NCBI GenBank assembly: GCA_038502055.1
Contig: JAXRKN010000042.1
Coordinates: 496,001 to 560,000 of the forward strand
Reading direction: 5' to 3'
Length of the DNA: 64,000 nucleotides
Source: Tanytarsus gracilentus
Taxonomy: Eukaryota > Arthropoda > Insecta > Diptera > Chironomidae
The first letter of the stretch is position 1, and each line of letters starts with the position of its first letter. The notes below the pieces were generated by a model. It ran no database searches and was not told where the DNA came from. It saw only the letters and a list, made by a program, of their open reading frames with translations. This document shows positions 55,401 to 61,714 of the stretch, one piece after another. A program made the translations under genes and the position numbers.

Positions 55401-57889
55401 ATACTGATCTGTTACAAGTGGGTTACACGGCAACACCCACGTGTGGGTTTTGAAACATTTTTATATTATTTTTACTCAATTTTTTTATATGCGCGACTCG
55501 ACTCGTATTTTATGTGCTACTTTTATGATTTTATGCTGAATATTTTTCCTTCTCTTCGCCATAAAGCTTAAGCTCCCGCCAAAAGCTTATGCAAAAAAAA
55601 CGGAGAGAAATTAAATACAATAAAAGCGTTCGACCGCATTATAAGTGAGGTGGAAAAGGCGGTTTGGGGATAGAGTGTCGAAGCGCACAAAGTGAAATTT
55701 GTAATCACGTGAGGATGCTGGAGGATGAGGTGGAAGTATAAAAGCAAAAAGCGGAAATTGCTTTTTCCCTCCGACCAGCCGAGAACATTTTTTCTCTTCC
55801 TTTCGTCGTTTTTCGTTCTCATCAAATTGTACACTAAGAGTCAATAGAGAAAAAGAATTCCGGGGATAAGCTGGAATAAAAAAAAAATACTCTAGTGGAT
55901 TTGTGGTAAAATTTTTCGGTTAGTTGAGGAATTTTTAAAAAATCAAGAGGAGACTCTAGAATTTTATTTTTAAAGTCACAGCTGTCTTTTGAGCTTGAAT
56001 AAAATTAATTAAAAAAATCTCGTTTCTAACTCAAATTCATTGGGCCGGAAAAAATTTGATCTTGAGAGATTATGATCTCACCTACAAGTCATATGAATTC
56101 AATATATTTCCACCTTTTCAATCATTCACCATCCAATTGGCGGATAATCGACGTCGCATTAACCTTCCACCGTCAACTCGCAGTGTGAGGTACTCGAGAG
56201 AGAATTGATTGATTGAATTATTTCATCCGATTTAATTTCTCGTGATGGGAATTTTTCTTATTGCTAGTTGAAATCGATTTTTTTGATCGGTTTTTTTTCA
56301 ATCAGCACTGGACTTTGGAGAATGAACGACAGAAGAAATTATTGAGGCACATTAATGTCTCAATTGCTTGTGTAAATTTACTTTGGATATTCCATGACTG
56401 AAGTTCGTGGCATATCAATGTGTGCTTTAATGTCGCGTCACCAAAGGAAGGACAATACAAATTACATTAGATGTAAAAGGTGCAGAGGTGCTCACAATGA
56501 AGAAAAATGGGAGACAGTGGAGCCAAAATGAGTTAGACACTCGTTAAAATTTGAATAAATTTTTTGAATCTTTTTAAAAATAAAAAATTGATATTAAATT
56601 TTTGTAATTCAACTGTCTAACTCACTCAGGTTGCACCGTCCACATATTCAAACGCCACTTTTACCTTTTTGCCCAACTCACAAGAGAACATGCTCAACAA
56701 AAGGTAAAGAAATCAATTGCATGAATTGTTTATGATTACGTGACACAACCGTTTTATATTGTGTCAATATTCACGCACACACATGCTTTTGAAGCTAAAT
56801 TTTTGTCATTGAACTTTTAATCAATTATTCATCTCGAGCTTAATATTACAGTAATTAACTAAATTATTAATTGATATTCATGAGCTCGAAAAAATATTGT
56901 AAGTGATTACTTATGTCGTTTGGATCGTATAAGTCATTATGAGGGTTATTGTGGGATTAAAATGTAATTTTTAAAAGCTTACGAGTGAATTAATTATTTG
57001 TCGATTATTCGTGACTTAAATTGATCAGGAAAAAGTTTTTAGGGCGCAATTAAAAAAATACAAAATTATTTAATTTAAAAATGAAGGTTCGAATCCTAAA
57101 AATTAAACTTTACTACTTTCAGTATGCTGTGGTTTAAATTTTTTTCTTAAAATTAAACCAAAACTCTAAATTGCCTCCATTTTTTACTCAAAACCTCACT
57201 TGATCCCATCGCATTATTCTTCTCACTTTTTTTTCGCTAGAAAGCTTTTTCACTCACTTTTTTGGATAGAAAAATTCCCATGTGAATTCCATATATCATC
57301 TCATTCCATACCGGGGGTGTGCCATTAAAAATTACGCAATGAACTCAGCACAAATTATTCACAAAGCAGCCTCGTATCCATGACATGAAGAATAAAAAAA
57401 TTTGAAGTGAATGATGACATAAAGCTTTGAGTCTCACATGATACGCAATTCGCTTCACTTTTTTTTACGGCTCGAGGGTGGAATGAAATTGTGTGGTTGT
57501 AAGTGCAAGCATGGGTGAACTTTGAAGATTTTGATGACACACCTAACGCAATAAAATTTAAAATATTTTTTCTGGAATTCAAACCAATTTTTATCAACTT
57601 AAAAAAAATTAATTTTTTGTCCAAATTTTTCTCCCTTGAAGTTTCTTAATAAAAAAATCACTTAACTGTCGCAGTTTTGATGACAAACAATAATTATTTT
57701 TTGCGTTTATTTTAAAAGCTAAAAGTACTTACGAGTAAATCGGCTTCTGATTGCCTTCTTTGTACCAAATAACCAATGTTACTTTATCCTGCGATGATGC
57801 TGAAGGTGATGATGAAAATGTGGTGGGAAATAAATCACATGGCAATGTTACATCTAAGCCCGTTGCTGTCTGAACCTCCGACAATGGTC
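26099..57889 (-). CDS. Sidestep (Side)-family Ig/FN3 transmembrane receptor, 18 exons, N-terminus missing
   Basis: Joining the eighteen minus-strand exons below gives one uninterrupted frame of about 1014 residues ending in TGA at 26099-26101. Every junction is phase-compatible, with GT donors and AG acceptors. In visible-residue numbering, domain order is V-type Ig1 (1-122), Ig2 (123-228), Ig3 (229-330), Ig4 (331-425), Ig5 (426-609, with a low-complexity insert), FN3 (610-707), transmembrane helix (about 717-742) and cytoplasmic tail (to 1014). This is the known Side architecture. Ig1 carries the family-typical VIWYKEG..KPIYSFDARG and DAGEYRCRVDF. Drosophila Side is a membrane ligand that attracts motor axons by binding the Beaten path receptor, and its paralogs pair with other Beats; function here is by family. 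Which paralog (side or one of side-II to side-VIII) cannot be told by eye. The signal peptide exon or exons are not confidently found. Introns range from about 58 bases to 10.5 kb. Confidence 0.92.
26912..27060 (-). CDS. Side-like receptor exon: cytoplasmic, acidic segment
   Basis: The acceptor is CATAATCGCAG and the donor GTGAGA. It encodes DEKNDPDLIPHDNSDDEKEF, then ERLYTPTKLNYVNRHSPNSI and SPSLRFAEKQ. The D-E/D-K-N-x-P-D segment directly after GSHSS is the continuation of the family motif. Confidence 0.9.
28391..28499 (-). CDS. Side-like receptor exon: cytoplasmic, PLSRNLGSHSS motif
   Basis: The acceptor is TTTAAATGTAG and the donor GTAAGT. It encodes NVKKTKKAPKETDTGDGPDK, then GSAEPLSRNLGSHSSI. 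To my knowledge the PLSRNxGSHSS segment is a conserved cytoplasmic motif of Side paralogs. Phase 0 in, phase 1 out. Confidence 0.9.
28792..30283. mobile_element. TA-flanked terminal-inverted-repeat element, non-autonomous
   Basis: The left end GGATGGTTG and right end CAACCATCC are inverted, each bordered by TA (28790-28791 and 30284-30285); the match extends outward as ATTAGGATGGTTG / CAACCATCCTAAT. Inside both ends are repeated words of the form TTTCTGAGTnnnTGCTCAT and the reverse (28941-28996; 29878-29920; 30240-30275). The duplicated word GGAAGTGCTTGT occurs at 29459 and 29709, and an imperfect repeat of GGATCTCAGTTCCACT lies near 29580-29610. No transposase frame. TA target use suggests a Tc1/mariner-type MITE, but the termini do not look like common mariner ends. 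Confidence 0.6.
30673..30791 (-). CDS. Side-like receptor exon: transmembrane segment
   Basis: The acceptor is CTGGTGTAG and the donor GTGAGT. It encodes APSRAVLVQI, then TPVLGVLVGVIVTLILIAIC, then IVIFVKIKQK. It is a single hydrophobic helix of about 25 residues followed by basic residues, a type I stop-transfer signal. Confidence 0.92.
30872..30965. repeat. Short hairpin repeat, tip family A
   Basis: GAGGGTTGGACACTCAGG faces CAAGTATCACAACCCTC (reverse complement GAGGGTTGTGATACTTG). The core is about 60 bases of A/T. It lies about 80 bases upstream, in gene direction, of the transmembrane exon acceptor. Confidence 0.5.
31255..31339 (-). CDS. Side-like receptor exon: FN3 end and juxtamembrane linker
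   Basis: The acceptor is TCTCTAATCAG and the donor GTAAGA. It encodes ITPFNLQGYCKDSYLLRVKT, then IPAPLMRI, and leaves one base (G) that joins CA of the next exon as Ala. There is no long open frame here. The exon is inferred because it is the only phase-0 to phase-1 piece in the gap that completes the FN3 G strand, so confidence is a little lower. Confidence 0.8.
31739..31834 (-). CDS. Side-like receptor exon: FN3, second part
   Basis: The acceptor is TCATTCCAG and the donor GTAAAT, after a 64-base intron. It encodes VFDGREKIFNVSSDQPTFQL, then VRLPSDARLTVK, the middle strands of the FN3 domain. Phase 0 at both ends. Confidence 0.88.
31899..32011 (-). CDS. Side-like receptor exon: FN3, first part
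   Basis: The acceptor is CATACTTATAG and the donor GTAATT. It encodes DLPDPIANCTAYNATAYTMQ, then FSCIPGNDGGIKQSFLVE, the start of the fibronectin III domain in Side proteins with the characteristic GxDGG turn. Phase 0 at the end. Confidence 0.9.
32125..32214. repeat. Short hairpin repeat, tip family A
   Basis: GAAGGGGTGAGACACTCAGC faces CAGAGTTTCGCACCCCTC in inverted orientation. It lies about 115 bases upstream, in gene direction, of the first FN3 exon. Confidence 0.55.
32886..33270 (-). pseudogene. Decayed coding-like block in an intron, origin unknown
   Basis: One minus-strand frame reads like protein across the block but is broken by TAG, TGA and TAA. Pieces include NLVPSTSHPQMDVPYTLTEV, then KVNNAIFSNKLVVHEGSQ, then WRYGHYSPKTP, then SSSTSITFRAWTIVVDVSMR, then FMSMCVHECGNMDKDMTIQY and RKLSIMIPAEYTGGLENP before a final stop. 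Base composition is less A/T-biased than the flanking intron. No donor or acceptor would fit it into the receptor. It could be a fossil transposon or retrocopied gene. I do not recognise the family. Confidence 0.4.
33467..33926 (-). CDS. Side-like receptor exon: Ig5 end with His/Gln/Ser-rich insert
   Basis: The acceptor is GTGTCTATAG and the donor GTTAGT. It begins KNLKYKWSFNSTIDNLIELP (Ig5 Trp) and ends with GTISCMAENSYGSSGPCVV, then TIVEAG (second cysteine and the family GPCV ending). Between them lie about 90 residues, roughly 33576-33845, rich in His, Gln, Asn, Ser and Ala, including HHHH and QQQQQ. That length is not needed for the Ig fold, so the insert should project as a loop. See the finding. 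Confidence 0.9.
34237..34247 (+). repeat. GGTTCGAATCC motif copy (tip family B)
   Basis: An exact copy, preceded by AATTCTAAAAAAATTT and followed by TAAAATTTAAAAATTT, in a receptor intron. Confidence 0.5.
34422..34513 (-). CDS. Side-like receptor exon: Ig5, first part
   Basis: The acceptor is GCGATGGCAG and the donor GTAAGC. It encodes YPPMCQYEGKVIRAALKQTL, then NITCDIDSNPM, with the first Ig5 cysteine. The exon is small and ends in phase 0. Confidence 0.88.
34634..34918 (-). CDS. Side-like receptor exon: Ig4
   Basis: The acceptor is CCCCTTCCAG and the donor GTGAGT. One exon holds the whole domain. It starts HAPIVSLSLGSNLDPKNL, then VYLECRIEANPQIKKIEWYH (Cys and Trp), then HGQYMCRAYNTQGAVSSNDL. 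The NPxxxxIEW pattern is a classic I-set Ig. Confidence 0.93.
35147..35300 (-). CDS. Side-like receptor exon: Ig3, second part
   Basis: The acceptor is TTACTTAAAG and the donor GTGAGT. It begins TSSNGNITTSDIVYLPTPED and continues NGKVIACSVPVEESSNAPTL through SIKDTRILDIK. The second Ig3 cysteine sits in VIACSVP; the usual preceding Tyr is replaced by Ile-Ala. Confidence 0.9.
35401..35552 (-). CDS. Side-like receptor exon: Ig3, first part
   Basis: The acceptor is CCTCTTTAG and the donor GTAAGC. It encodes LPPLYIHIQGLNHQLTSGVK, then VHLSCSTAGARPVPEIVWTK, then GSQILQGASQS. Ig cysteine and Trp are both present. Phase 0 at the end. Confidence 0.9.
37303..37399 (+). repeat. Long poly(A) tract
   Basis: Nearly 100 bases of A with one internal T near 37334. 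It may be the tail of an inserted retroelement or a grown mononucleotide tract. I see no recognisable retroelement body on its 5' side (37080-37300 is ordinary AT-rich intron), and its true length is uncertain because assemblies handle such tracts poorly. Confidence 0.8.
41087..41189. repeat. Family B motif pair, inverted
   Basis: TTGGATTCGAATCTAA (about 41085-41100) is a degenerate forward copy. AAGGATTCGAACCTTAA (GGATTCGAACC at 41179-41189) is an exact reverse-strand copy of GGTTCGAATCC. The pair brackets about 80 bases of A/T-rich DNA, which shows family B can also form hairpins. Confidence 0.5.
41715..41831. repeat. Short hairpin repeat, tip family A
   Basis: AAAGGGTGAGAAACTTGGGA faces CACCTAAGTTCTCCTCCCCT (reverse complement AGGGGAGGAGAACTTAGGTG), with an A/T-rich core. 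Confidence 0.5.
43140..43540. promoter_or_regulatory. Candidate intronic regulatory block
   Basis: The block stands out from the surrounding intron by lower A/T content and many CG-containing words (GATCCGG, GTCGACATCGAACCGG, CTCGACGCGTCACG, TTATCGCGATCGATC). It is open on the plus strand over 43155-43511, but the predicted 118 residues show no family signature and the frame has no splice-consistent partners. A conserved enhancer of the receptor gene is a reasonable guess only. Confidence 0.2.
46059..46131 (-). CDS. Side-like receptor exon: Ig2 end
   Basis: The acceptor is TCACTCCACAG and the donor GTGAGT. It encodes TYTCQASNGHILPPLSNKVI, then LDMK, with the second Ig2 cysteine in the YxC motif. 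The donor opens the largest intron seen (46058 down to 35553). Confidence 0.9.
46431..46438. repeat. Target-site duplication, left copy (ATATTTAA)
   Basis: Identical to 47145-47152 on the other side of the hAT-like element. Confidence 0.85.
46439..47144. mobile_element. hAT-like MITE with perfect 8-bp target duplication
   Basis: The termini TAGAGATCC and GGATCTCTA are inverted and fit the hAT terminal rule YARNG. The flanking 8-mer ATATTTAA is exactly duplicated (46431-46438 and 47145-47152). Both subterminal regions are full of ACCGGTT / AACCGGT words (left: CCGGTTTTCACCGGTTG, ACCGGTTTCACC; right: ACCGGTTAACCGGTGAAAAC, ACCGGTTAAACCG, AACCGGTTATTT). At 706 bases with no transposase frame it is non-autonomous. 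It sits in the intron between the last two Ig2 exons. Confidence 0.9.
47145..47152. repeat. Target-site duplication, right copy (ATATTTAA)
   Basis: Identical to 46431-46438. Confidence 0.85.
47211..47341 (-). CDS. Side-like receptor exon: Ig2, middle
   Basis: The acceptor is GACAATAATAG and the donor GTAAGT. It starts GEPSPRVTWFKEH, with the Ig core Trp, and ends VLHLQRITRVDLET in phase 0. Pattern and length match the corresponding Side exon. Confidence 0.9.
47757..47861. repeat. Short hairpin repeat, variant tips
   Basis: TTGAAAGTGAAACACGTG faces CAAATGTTTCACTTTCAA in inverted orientation around an A/T core. Size and layout match family A, but the tip sequence differs. Confidence 0.5.
48512..48625 (-). 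CDS. Side-like receptor exon: Ig2, first part
   Basis: The acceptor is TCGTTTAG and the donor GTAAGT, only 58 bases after the previous exon. It encodes VPPKNITIVNEEGSVVSNSV, then a segment ending VNVTCMSTGG, which holds the first Ig2 cysteine. It has a potential N-glycosylation site (NIT) and a second (NVT). Confidence 0.9.
48684..48745 (-). CDS. Side-like receptor exon: Ig1 end (62 bases)
   Basis: The acceptor is GATACCAG and the donor GTGAGT. It completes Arg and gives RCRVDFQSTPTKNCRINLSV, then LG. The first Cys is the second Ig1 cysteine. A further Cys (KNC) may be unpaired or pair locally. The exon is too small to show as an independent reading frame; phase and homology support it. Confidence 0.88.
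50387..50533 (-). CDS. Side-like receptor exon: Ig1, second half
   Basis: The acceptor is CTTTTACAG and the donor GTGAGT. The leading C completes Ser, giving SFDARGKRLEEAVHWQDDVV, and the exon runs to VGKEDAGEYR. It contains the DxGxY motif of a V-type Ig. The FDARG segment after a split Ser is typical of Side paralogs. Confidence 0.9.
51287..51363. repeat. Short hairpin repeat, tip family A
   Basis: CAAGGGGTTGAAAATAA faces TTCTAGCTTCCCATCCCTTC (reverse complement begins GAAGGGATGGGAAGC), with an A/T core. Confidence 0.45.
52747..52861. repeat. Short hairpin repeat, tip family A
   Basis: CAAGGAGTGGACACTAAAT faces AAAGAGTGACCCACCCTTG (reverse complement CAAGGGTGGGTCACTCTTT), with an A/T core. 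Confidence 0.5.
54521..54531 (+). repeat. GGTTCGAATCC motif copy (tip family B)
   Basis: An exact copy in the context AAGTTCTAGGTTCGAATCCT, followed by AAATTTCCAC. Confidence 0.5.
54814..55043. repeat. Tandem duplication of an approximately 115-base unit
   Basis: TTGAACTCGTAATT...GATTAGCATTGATAT (about 54891-54930) recurs as TTGAACTCGTAATT...GATTGGCATTGATCT (about 55010-55047). Just upstream, GAGTGCCCCAATGTC and GTGTGCCCCTATGTC form a closer pair (54821 and 54851). This suggests a locally duplicated unit of recent origin. Confidence 0.55.
55044..55255. repeat. Minisatellite of AATGGAAAATGAACACA-type units
   Basis: About a dozen irregular 16-19 base copies built from ACACAATGGAAAATG, with a purer GAAAATGAAAAAATG patch in the middle (about 55120-55170). 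On the minus strand this makes an apparently long but meaningless Phe/His/Ser/Cys-rich frame. Confidence 0.8.
55261..55390. repeat. Minisatellite of GAAGCCATTTTGG units
   Basis: Repeated GCCATTTTGGGAA, GCCATTTTCGAACC, GAAGCCATTTTTGA and GAAGCCATTTTGG blocks follow the previous array directly. The unit differs from that of the array to its left, so two distinct tandem repeats abut here. Confidence 0.75.
56529..56624. repeat. Short hairpin repeat, variant tips
   Basis: TGAGTTAGACACTCG faces CAACTGTCTAACTCA in inverted orientation around an A/T core. The tip keeps the GACACTC word of family A but replaces GGGTTG with GAGTTA. Confidence 0.5.
57086..57096 (+). repeat. GGTTCGAATCC motif copy (tip family B)
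   Basis: An exact copy in AAATGAAGGTTCGAATCCTA; TTAAAATTAAACCAAAAC follows about 65 bases downstream as a partial inverted partner. Confidence 0.5.
57733..57889 (-). CDS. Side-like receptor exon: Ig1, first half
   Basis: The acceptor is TTTCTAG and the donor GTAAGT. The exon is entered after one base and left after TC of a Ser codon. It encodes GPLSEVQTATGLDVTLPCDL, then a Ser-rich loop, then VTLVIWYKEGNQKPIYS. It contains the first Ig cysteine (LPCDL) and the core Trp (IWYKEG). The preceding exon must end in phase 1 with G. Confidence 0.9.
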
Positions 57890-60764
57890 CTAGAAAGAAG
57901 TAAATAGAGTAAAAATAATTAGATTTGTTTAAAAGGTTTCTCGAGTGCACGCATGACAAAACTTCAATTTGTTCGTTCGCAGAAGTATCGAAAAAAAATC
58001 AAATCAAGAGAAAAGAAAAAGAATAAAAAGAGATGAGATATTTTGTTTTTAAATGAACAACGAAAAAAAAGTTATCTCTTTCTCCCTCGAGTGTGCATAC
58101 ATAAAAGAACACACAACCTTTCCATGTTTATCATGATGCTCGTAAAAAAAGCCTTTCAATAATTTTTTTGCTCCTCTTCTGTTGTAAAATGAAAGGAGGG
58201 TGTATGAAAATTTAATTTATGACGTTTTGTTTCTTAAAGTTGGAGCTTATAAAAGTTTCAATGAGTTTGTGTGAATTTAAAAATGTTACTTCCATTTTTT
58301 ACTTTGTTCCATTTAATTTTATTTCTATTTAAACTTTTCCGACATCCTTACCCCAGGTGCCTGTCCTATTTTGATCTAATAATGAATGATTGAGGCACAA
58401 AAACGAAACAACTTCTCATAAAATTCATCATACGACTTCTTCTTTCTAACCTTTTTCGTTTTTTGGCAACATGAGGAAAACTTTTTACTTTTTCCTTTGT
58501 GTAGATTGAAATTCCCTTTCATACATATCAATACGTAAAAAATGAAAGGAATTCCTTAGATATATGAGGAAAAAAGTGCCTTGTCATTTGGAAAGTTAAA
58601 CAAATGCCGTTAGACCATCGCGCTGACCCTTTTTACTCTCTTTATCGTAATCAAAATAGGAAACGAAAAAAAGATTGAGGGAATCGAATTTTTGAACATC
58701 CGTTTCAATCAATTTGTTGAGGGCATTAGACAATTTGGGATTTAAATCTCTTGACAGTCCTGTATTGATAAGGTAAAATGTCAATGAACCCCATCGGAGG
58801 GTTAAATTGGATACATTTGAATTTTTAAATTTCAGATGAAACAGAATGGAAAATGAAACATGACCATCTCATGTAATTTTTGACCTTAATTGTCTTCAAC
58901 ATAAACAACCTTAAATTACTTGGTAATTACACAATTTATCTACTCGGTCTCGAGTAAACAGTTATCAGTATTTATAGCACAATAATCATCATCCTAAATA
59001 TCAAAATAATCCCTCCTCAAAAGTTAAACTATCAAATCTCAGTTGTTTACTTTTTGTCTCTATCAAAGTTTAATTCTCATCAATTTAATTCCACTCAGAA
59101 CAAATACGAGAATCCGACCATCAAATCAACTCTCTCGCAGTCACTTTCCCTCTGATCCCCAAGTTGATTTCACTCGACATAACTAAGAGAATTAGATTTA
59201 GTTTGAGATTGGATAAATATTTGTTGAACGGCAAAATAAAATAAGAAGGAATTAAAGCGAGCACGAGAAGTCATGTGGGAATGTCACAAAATTGTATTTT
59301 CTCTTCTTCGAATTCCACATACGTCGTCTCGTTTTCGAGCGTCTTTTTTATCTTCATGCTGAACTGTTAATGTAACATCGACGCACATCACCAAGGATTA
59401 TCGCATTTTCGAGCTGTCACAAGGTATAAGCGCGCATTGACGTAAATCGAAACATGCTCGGAAATGAGCATTGCACAGTCACACAGGATGATTTTATCAA
59501 TGAAAAGAGAGAAATTTTCTTATCATTTCCTTCGACGATTTTTCCGACGCCCTGCTGCGTCAAAATGACTTTTATATTTTATGAGTCTTATTAAAAAAAT
59601 TTATTTGAAATTTTTTAAGATTTAATAAAATAATTTTAAAAATATTCAAAAATTTTTTGAACGTTAAAATTTTAAAATTGTTTTGACCTTAAAAAATCAA
59701 AACATTTCAAATTTATTTTCCATCTTAATGAATCACAAAACTTTTTCAATGATTTATATTTTTTAAATTACATTTTTGTGCATCTTCAGAGTTTGATTGA
59801 TGAATCTTTCATAAGGCCATGAAATAAAAAATTTATAAATTTAGATGAAAATCGATTTTTTACACACGCACTGATGAAATGAAAATTTCCTCTTGACTCA
59901 CTTCGGGAAAAACAAACCGCATCTCATTATTCAATCAACTTCGTTTCTCGCGAGAAAGAAATTTTTCAATTTCGACAGTTTTCCTCTTTCTCTGCATCTT
60001 TAATAATGATTAATTGAAATTTATCTCCAGTTATCTTTGCTCTGACAGCGACGCGGAAAAAAAGTTCGAACCGATTGAAAAGTTTTTTTTCGAAATGATT
60101 TATTCACAATATTTTCTTCTTATTGTATCATCGATCACGTCGTTTTGTTTCTAAACTTTGATTAGCTTTTGCAACAATGTTCTTCATCTAATTGTTCGTA
60201 TCGAGATTGTTAAACTTGAGTGAGCAGCCTAAAGTGTTAACGTGGGATGTCGAATAATGAGAATTTTAATTTTAACGGATTTTTTATTTTTAAATATAAT
60301 TTAAATTTAAAAATCACAACAGCTTCAACTCCTTTGAGATTTTCTACCTTTTCGAATGAATCCATTAAATCTGTCTCTTAAAGAAAAATGATTTTTACTC
60401 AACTCCCTCGACATCTTGACAATGACTGGAAAGAAGAGAAAATCAGATCAATGCGAATGGCGATGACGTGACTGAAATTAAACATTTCTCTTCCACAGAG
60501 AGATTTCACAGGACATCAAAACAAAAGGCGAAGAAGCGAAATTCAATTTCTGATTGAATTCTAATGAAAAAAGAAAAAACTTTTCGCTCATGTCTTTAAT
60601 GATTTCGTAATGAAAATTTTATGTGAAAAGTTTTTGTCTTGCAATGCCTTCACATCCGCTCTACGTGACACGTTGAGTTGAGCAAAGTGATTTCTCATGA
60701 TGAAACCGATTTTTTTTTGAAAAGGAAAAATCATTCAAAGTGAGCAAATATTACGAAAACACAA
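57890..60764 (-). other. Upstream intron or 5' flank of the receptor gene
   Basis: No confident exon. A candidate 24-base microexon (58352-58375) is discussed in the findings. 59100-59560 is somewhat less AT-rich and has CG-containing words, but I see no gene. Confidence 0.5.
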
Positions 60765-60772
60765 AGTAGGTG
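60765..60772. repeat. Target-site duplication, left copy (AGTAGGTG)
   Basis: Identical to 61707-61714, and directly abuts the foldback element. Confidence 0.85.
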
Positions 60773-61706
60773 GTGTCAATAAAGTAAGGCGGGCCAACAT
60801 CTCAGATCAGGCTGGGATTTGCAACACTTTTAGACATATTTGCGACTATTTGCGACACCTCTTTAAAAAATTTCGACACCCTCTAGTTTTCCAGTTATCC
60901 ACCTTCAAAGTTTTCCCTAAAGCCCGCCGTACTTTATCAGGTTTTTTATATGAAATTCATCTTTCGAACTCCAAGTGATGTTTTTTCTACTCTATGAATT
61001 TCGACTATTTGCGACACCAAAAATTTTTTCCGGAAAATCGATTAGTTTTCCCAGGAAATCACTTCAAAGTTTCAAGGAAAATTTTCATAACAAATCCTAA
61101 CAAGAATCAAAAAAATCTAATTGGAATTTCAATAATCTTCACTTATCTACCAATATTTTTATTTTTTTAATTTTACAACTTAACTTTTTTCAACAAATTT
61201 GTTTTAAATTTTCAATAAAAATTTAATAACTTTTAAAATCAGATCAAAAATTTCCATTTGCAATGGAAAAAAATTATTTTTTACGGTGAGAGGTTTTTAT
61301 TTTTTTGACGCTTTATGACTGTTAAATTTGAATTTCAGGTAGATTATTGAAATTCCAATTAGATTTTTTTGATTCTTGTTAGATTTTGTTATGAAAATTT
61401 TCCTTGAAACTTTGAAGTGATTTCCTGGGAAAACTAATCGATTTTCCGGAAAAAATTTTTGGTGTCGCAAATAGTCGAAATTCATAGAGTAGAAAAAACA
61501 TCACTTGGAGTTCGAAAGATGAATTTCATATAAAAAACCTGATAAAGTACGGCGGGCTTTAGGGAAAACTTTGAAGGTGGATAACTGGAAAACTAGAGGG
61601 TGTCGAAATTTTTTAAAGAGGTGTCGCAAATAGTCGCAAATATGTCTAAAAGTGTTGCAAATCCCAGCCTGATCTGAGATGTTGGCCCGCCTTACTTTAT
61701 TGACAC
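60773..61706. mobile_element. Foldback element with 365-bp arms and 8-bp target duplication
   Basis: The left arm (60773 to about 61137) and right arm (about 61342-61706) are near-perfect reverse complements, starting GTGTCAATAAAGTAAGGCGG at each outer end. The central spacer is about 200 bases, AT-rich and unrelated on its two sides. The flanking 8-mer AGTAGGTG is exactly duplicated (60765-60772 and 61707-61714). The transcript would fold into a very long hairpin. Frames inside the arms mirror each other and show no transposase. The 8-bp duplication is seen in hAT, P and some other DNA transposons, but the GTGTC terminus does not fit the hAT YARNG rule, so the superfamily is open. Confidence 0.9.
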
Positions 61707-61714
61707 AGTAGGTG
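61707..61714. repeat. Target-site duplication, right copy (AGTAGGTG)
   Basis: Identical to 60765-60772. Confidence 0.85.

Larger units (their letters stand above)
46132..57732 (-). other. Introns of the receptor gene, 5' part (46132-47210, 47342-48511, 48746-50386, 50534-57732)
   Basis: These hold the hAT-like MITE 46439-47144, hairpins at 47757-47861, 51287-51363, 52747-52861 and 56529-56624, family B copies at 54521 and 57086, and the minisatellite region 54814-55390. No additional exon found. Confidence 0.6.

Noticed and set aside
54905..55571. Several overlapping frames of 60-143 codons on both strands
   Set aside because: They are low-complexity translations of the two minisatellites, with repeated FHCV/FSIV and MASQNG words.
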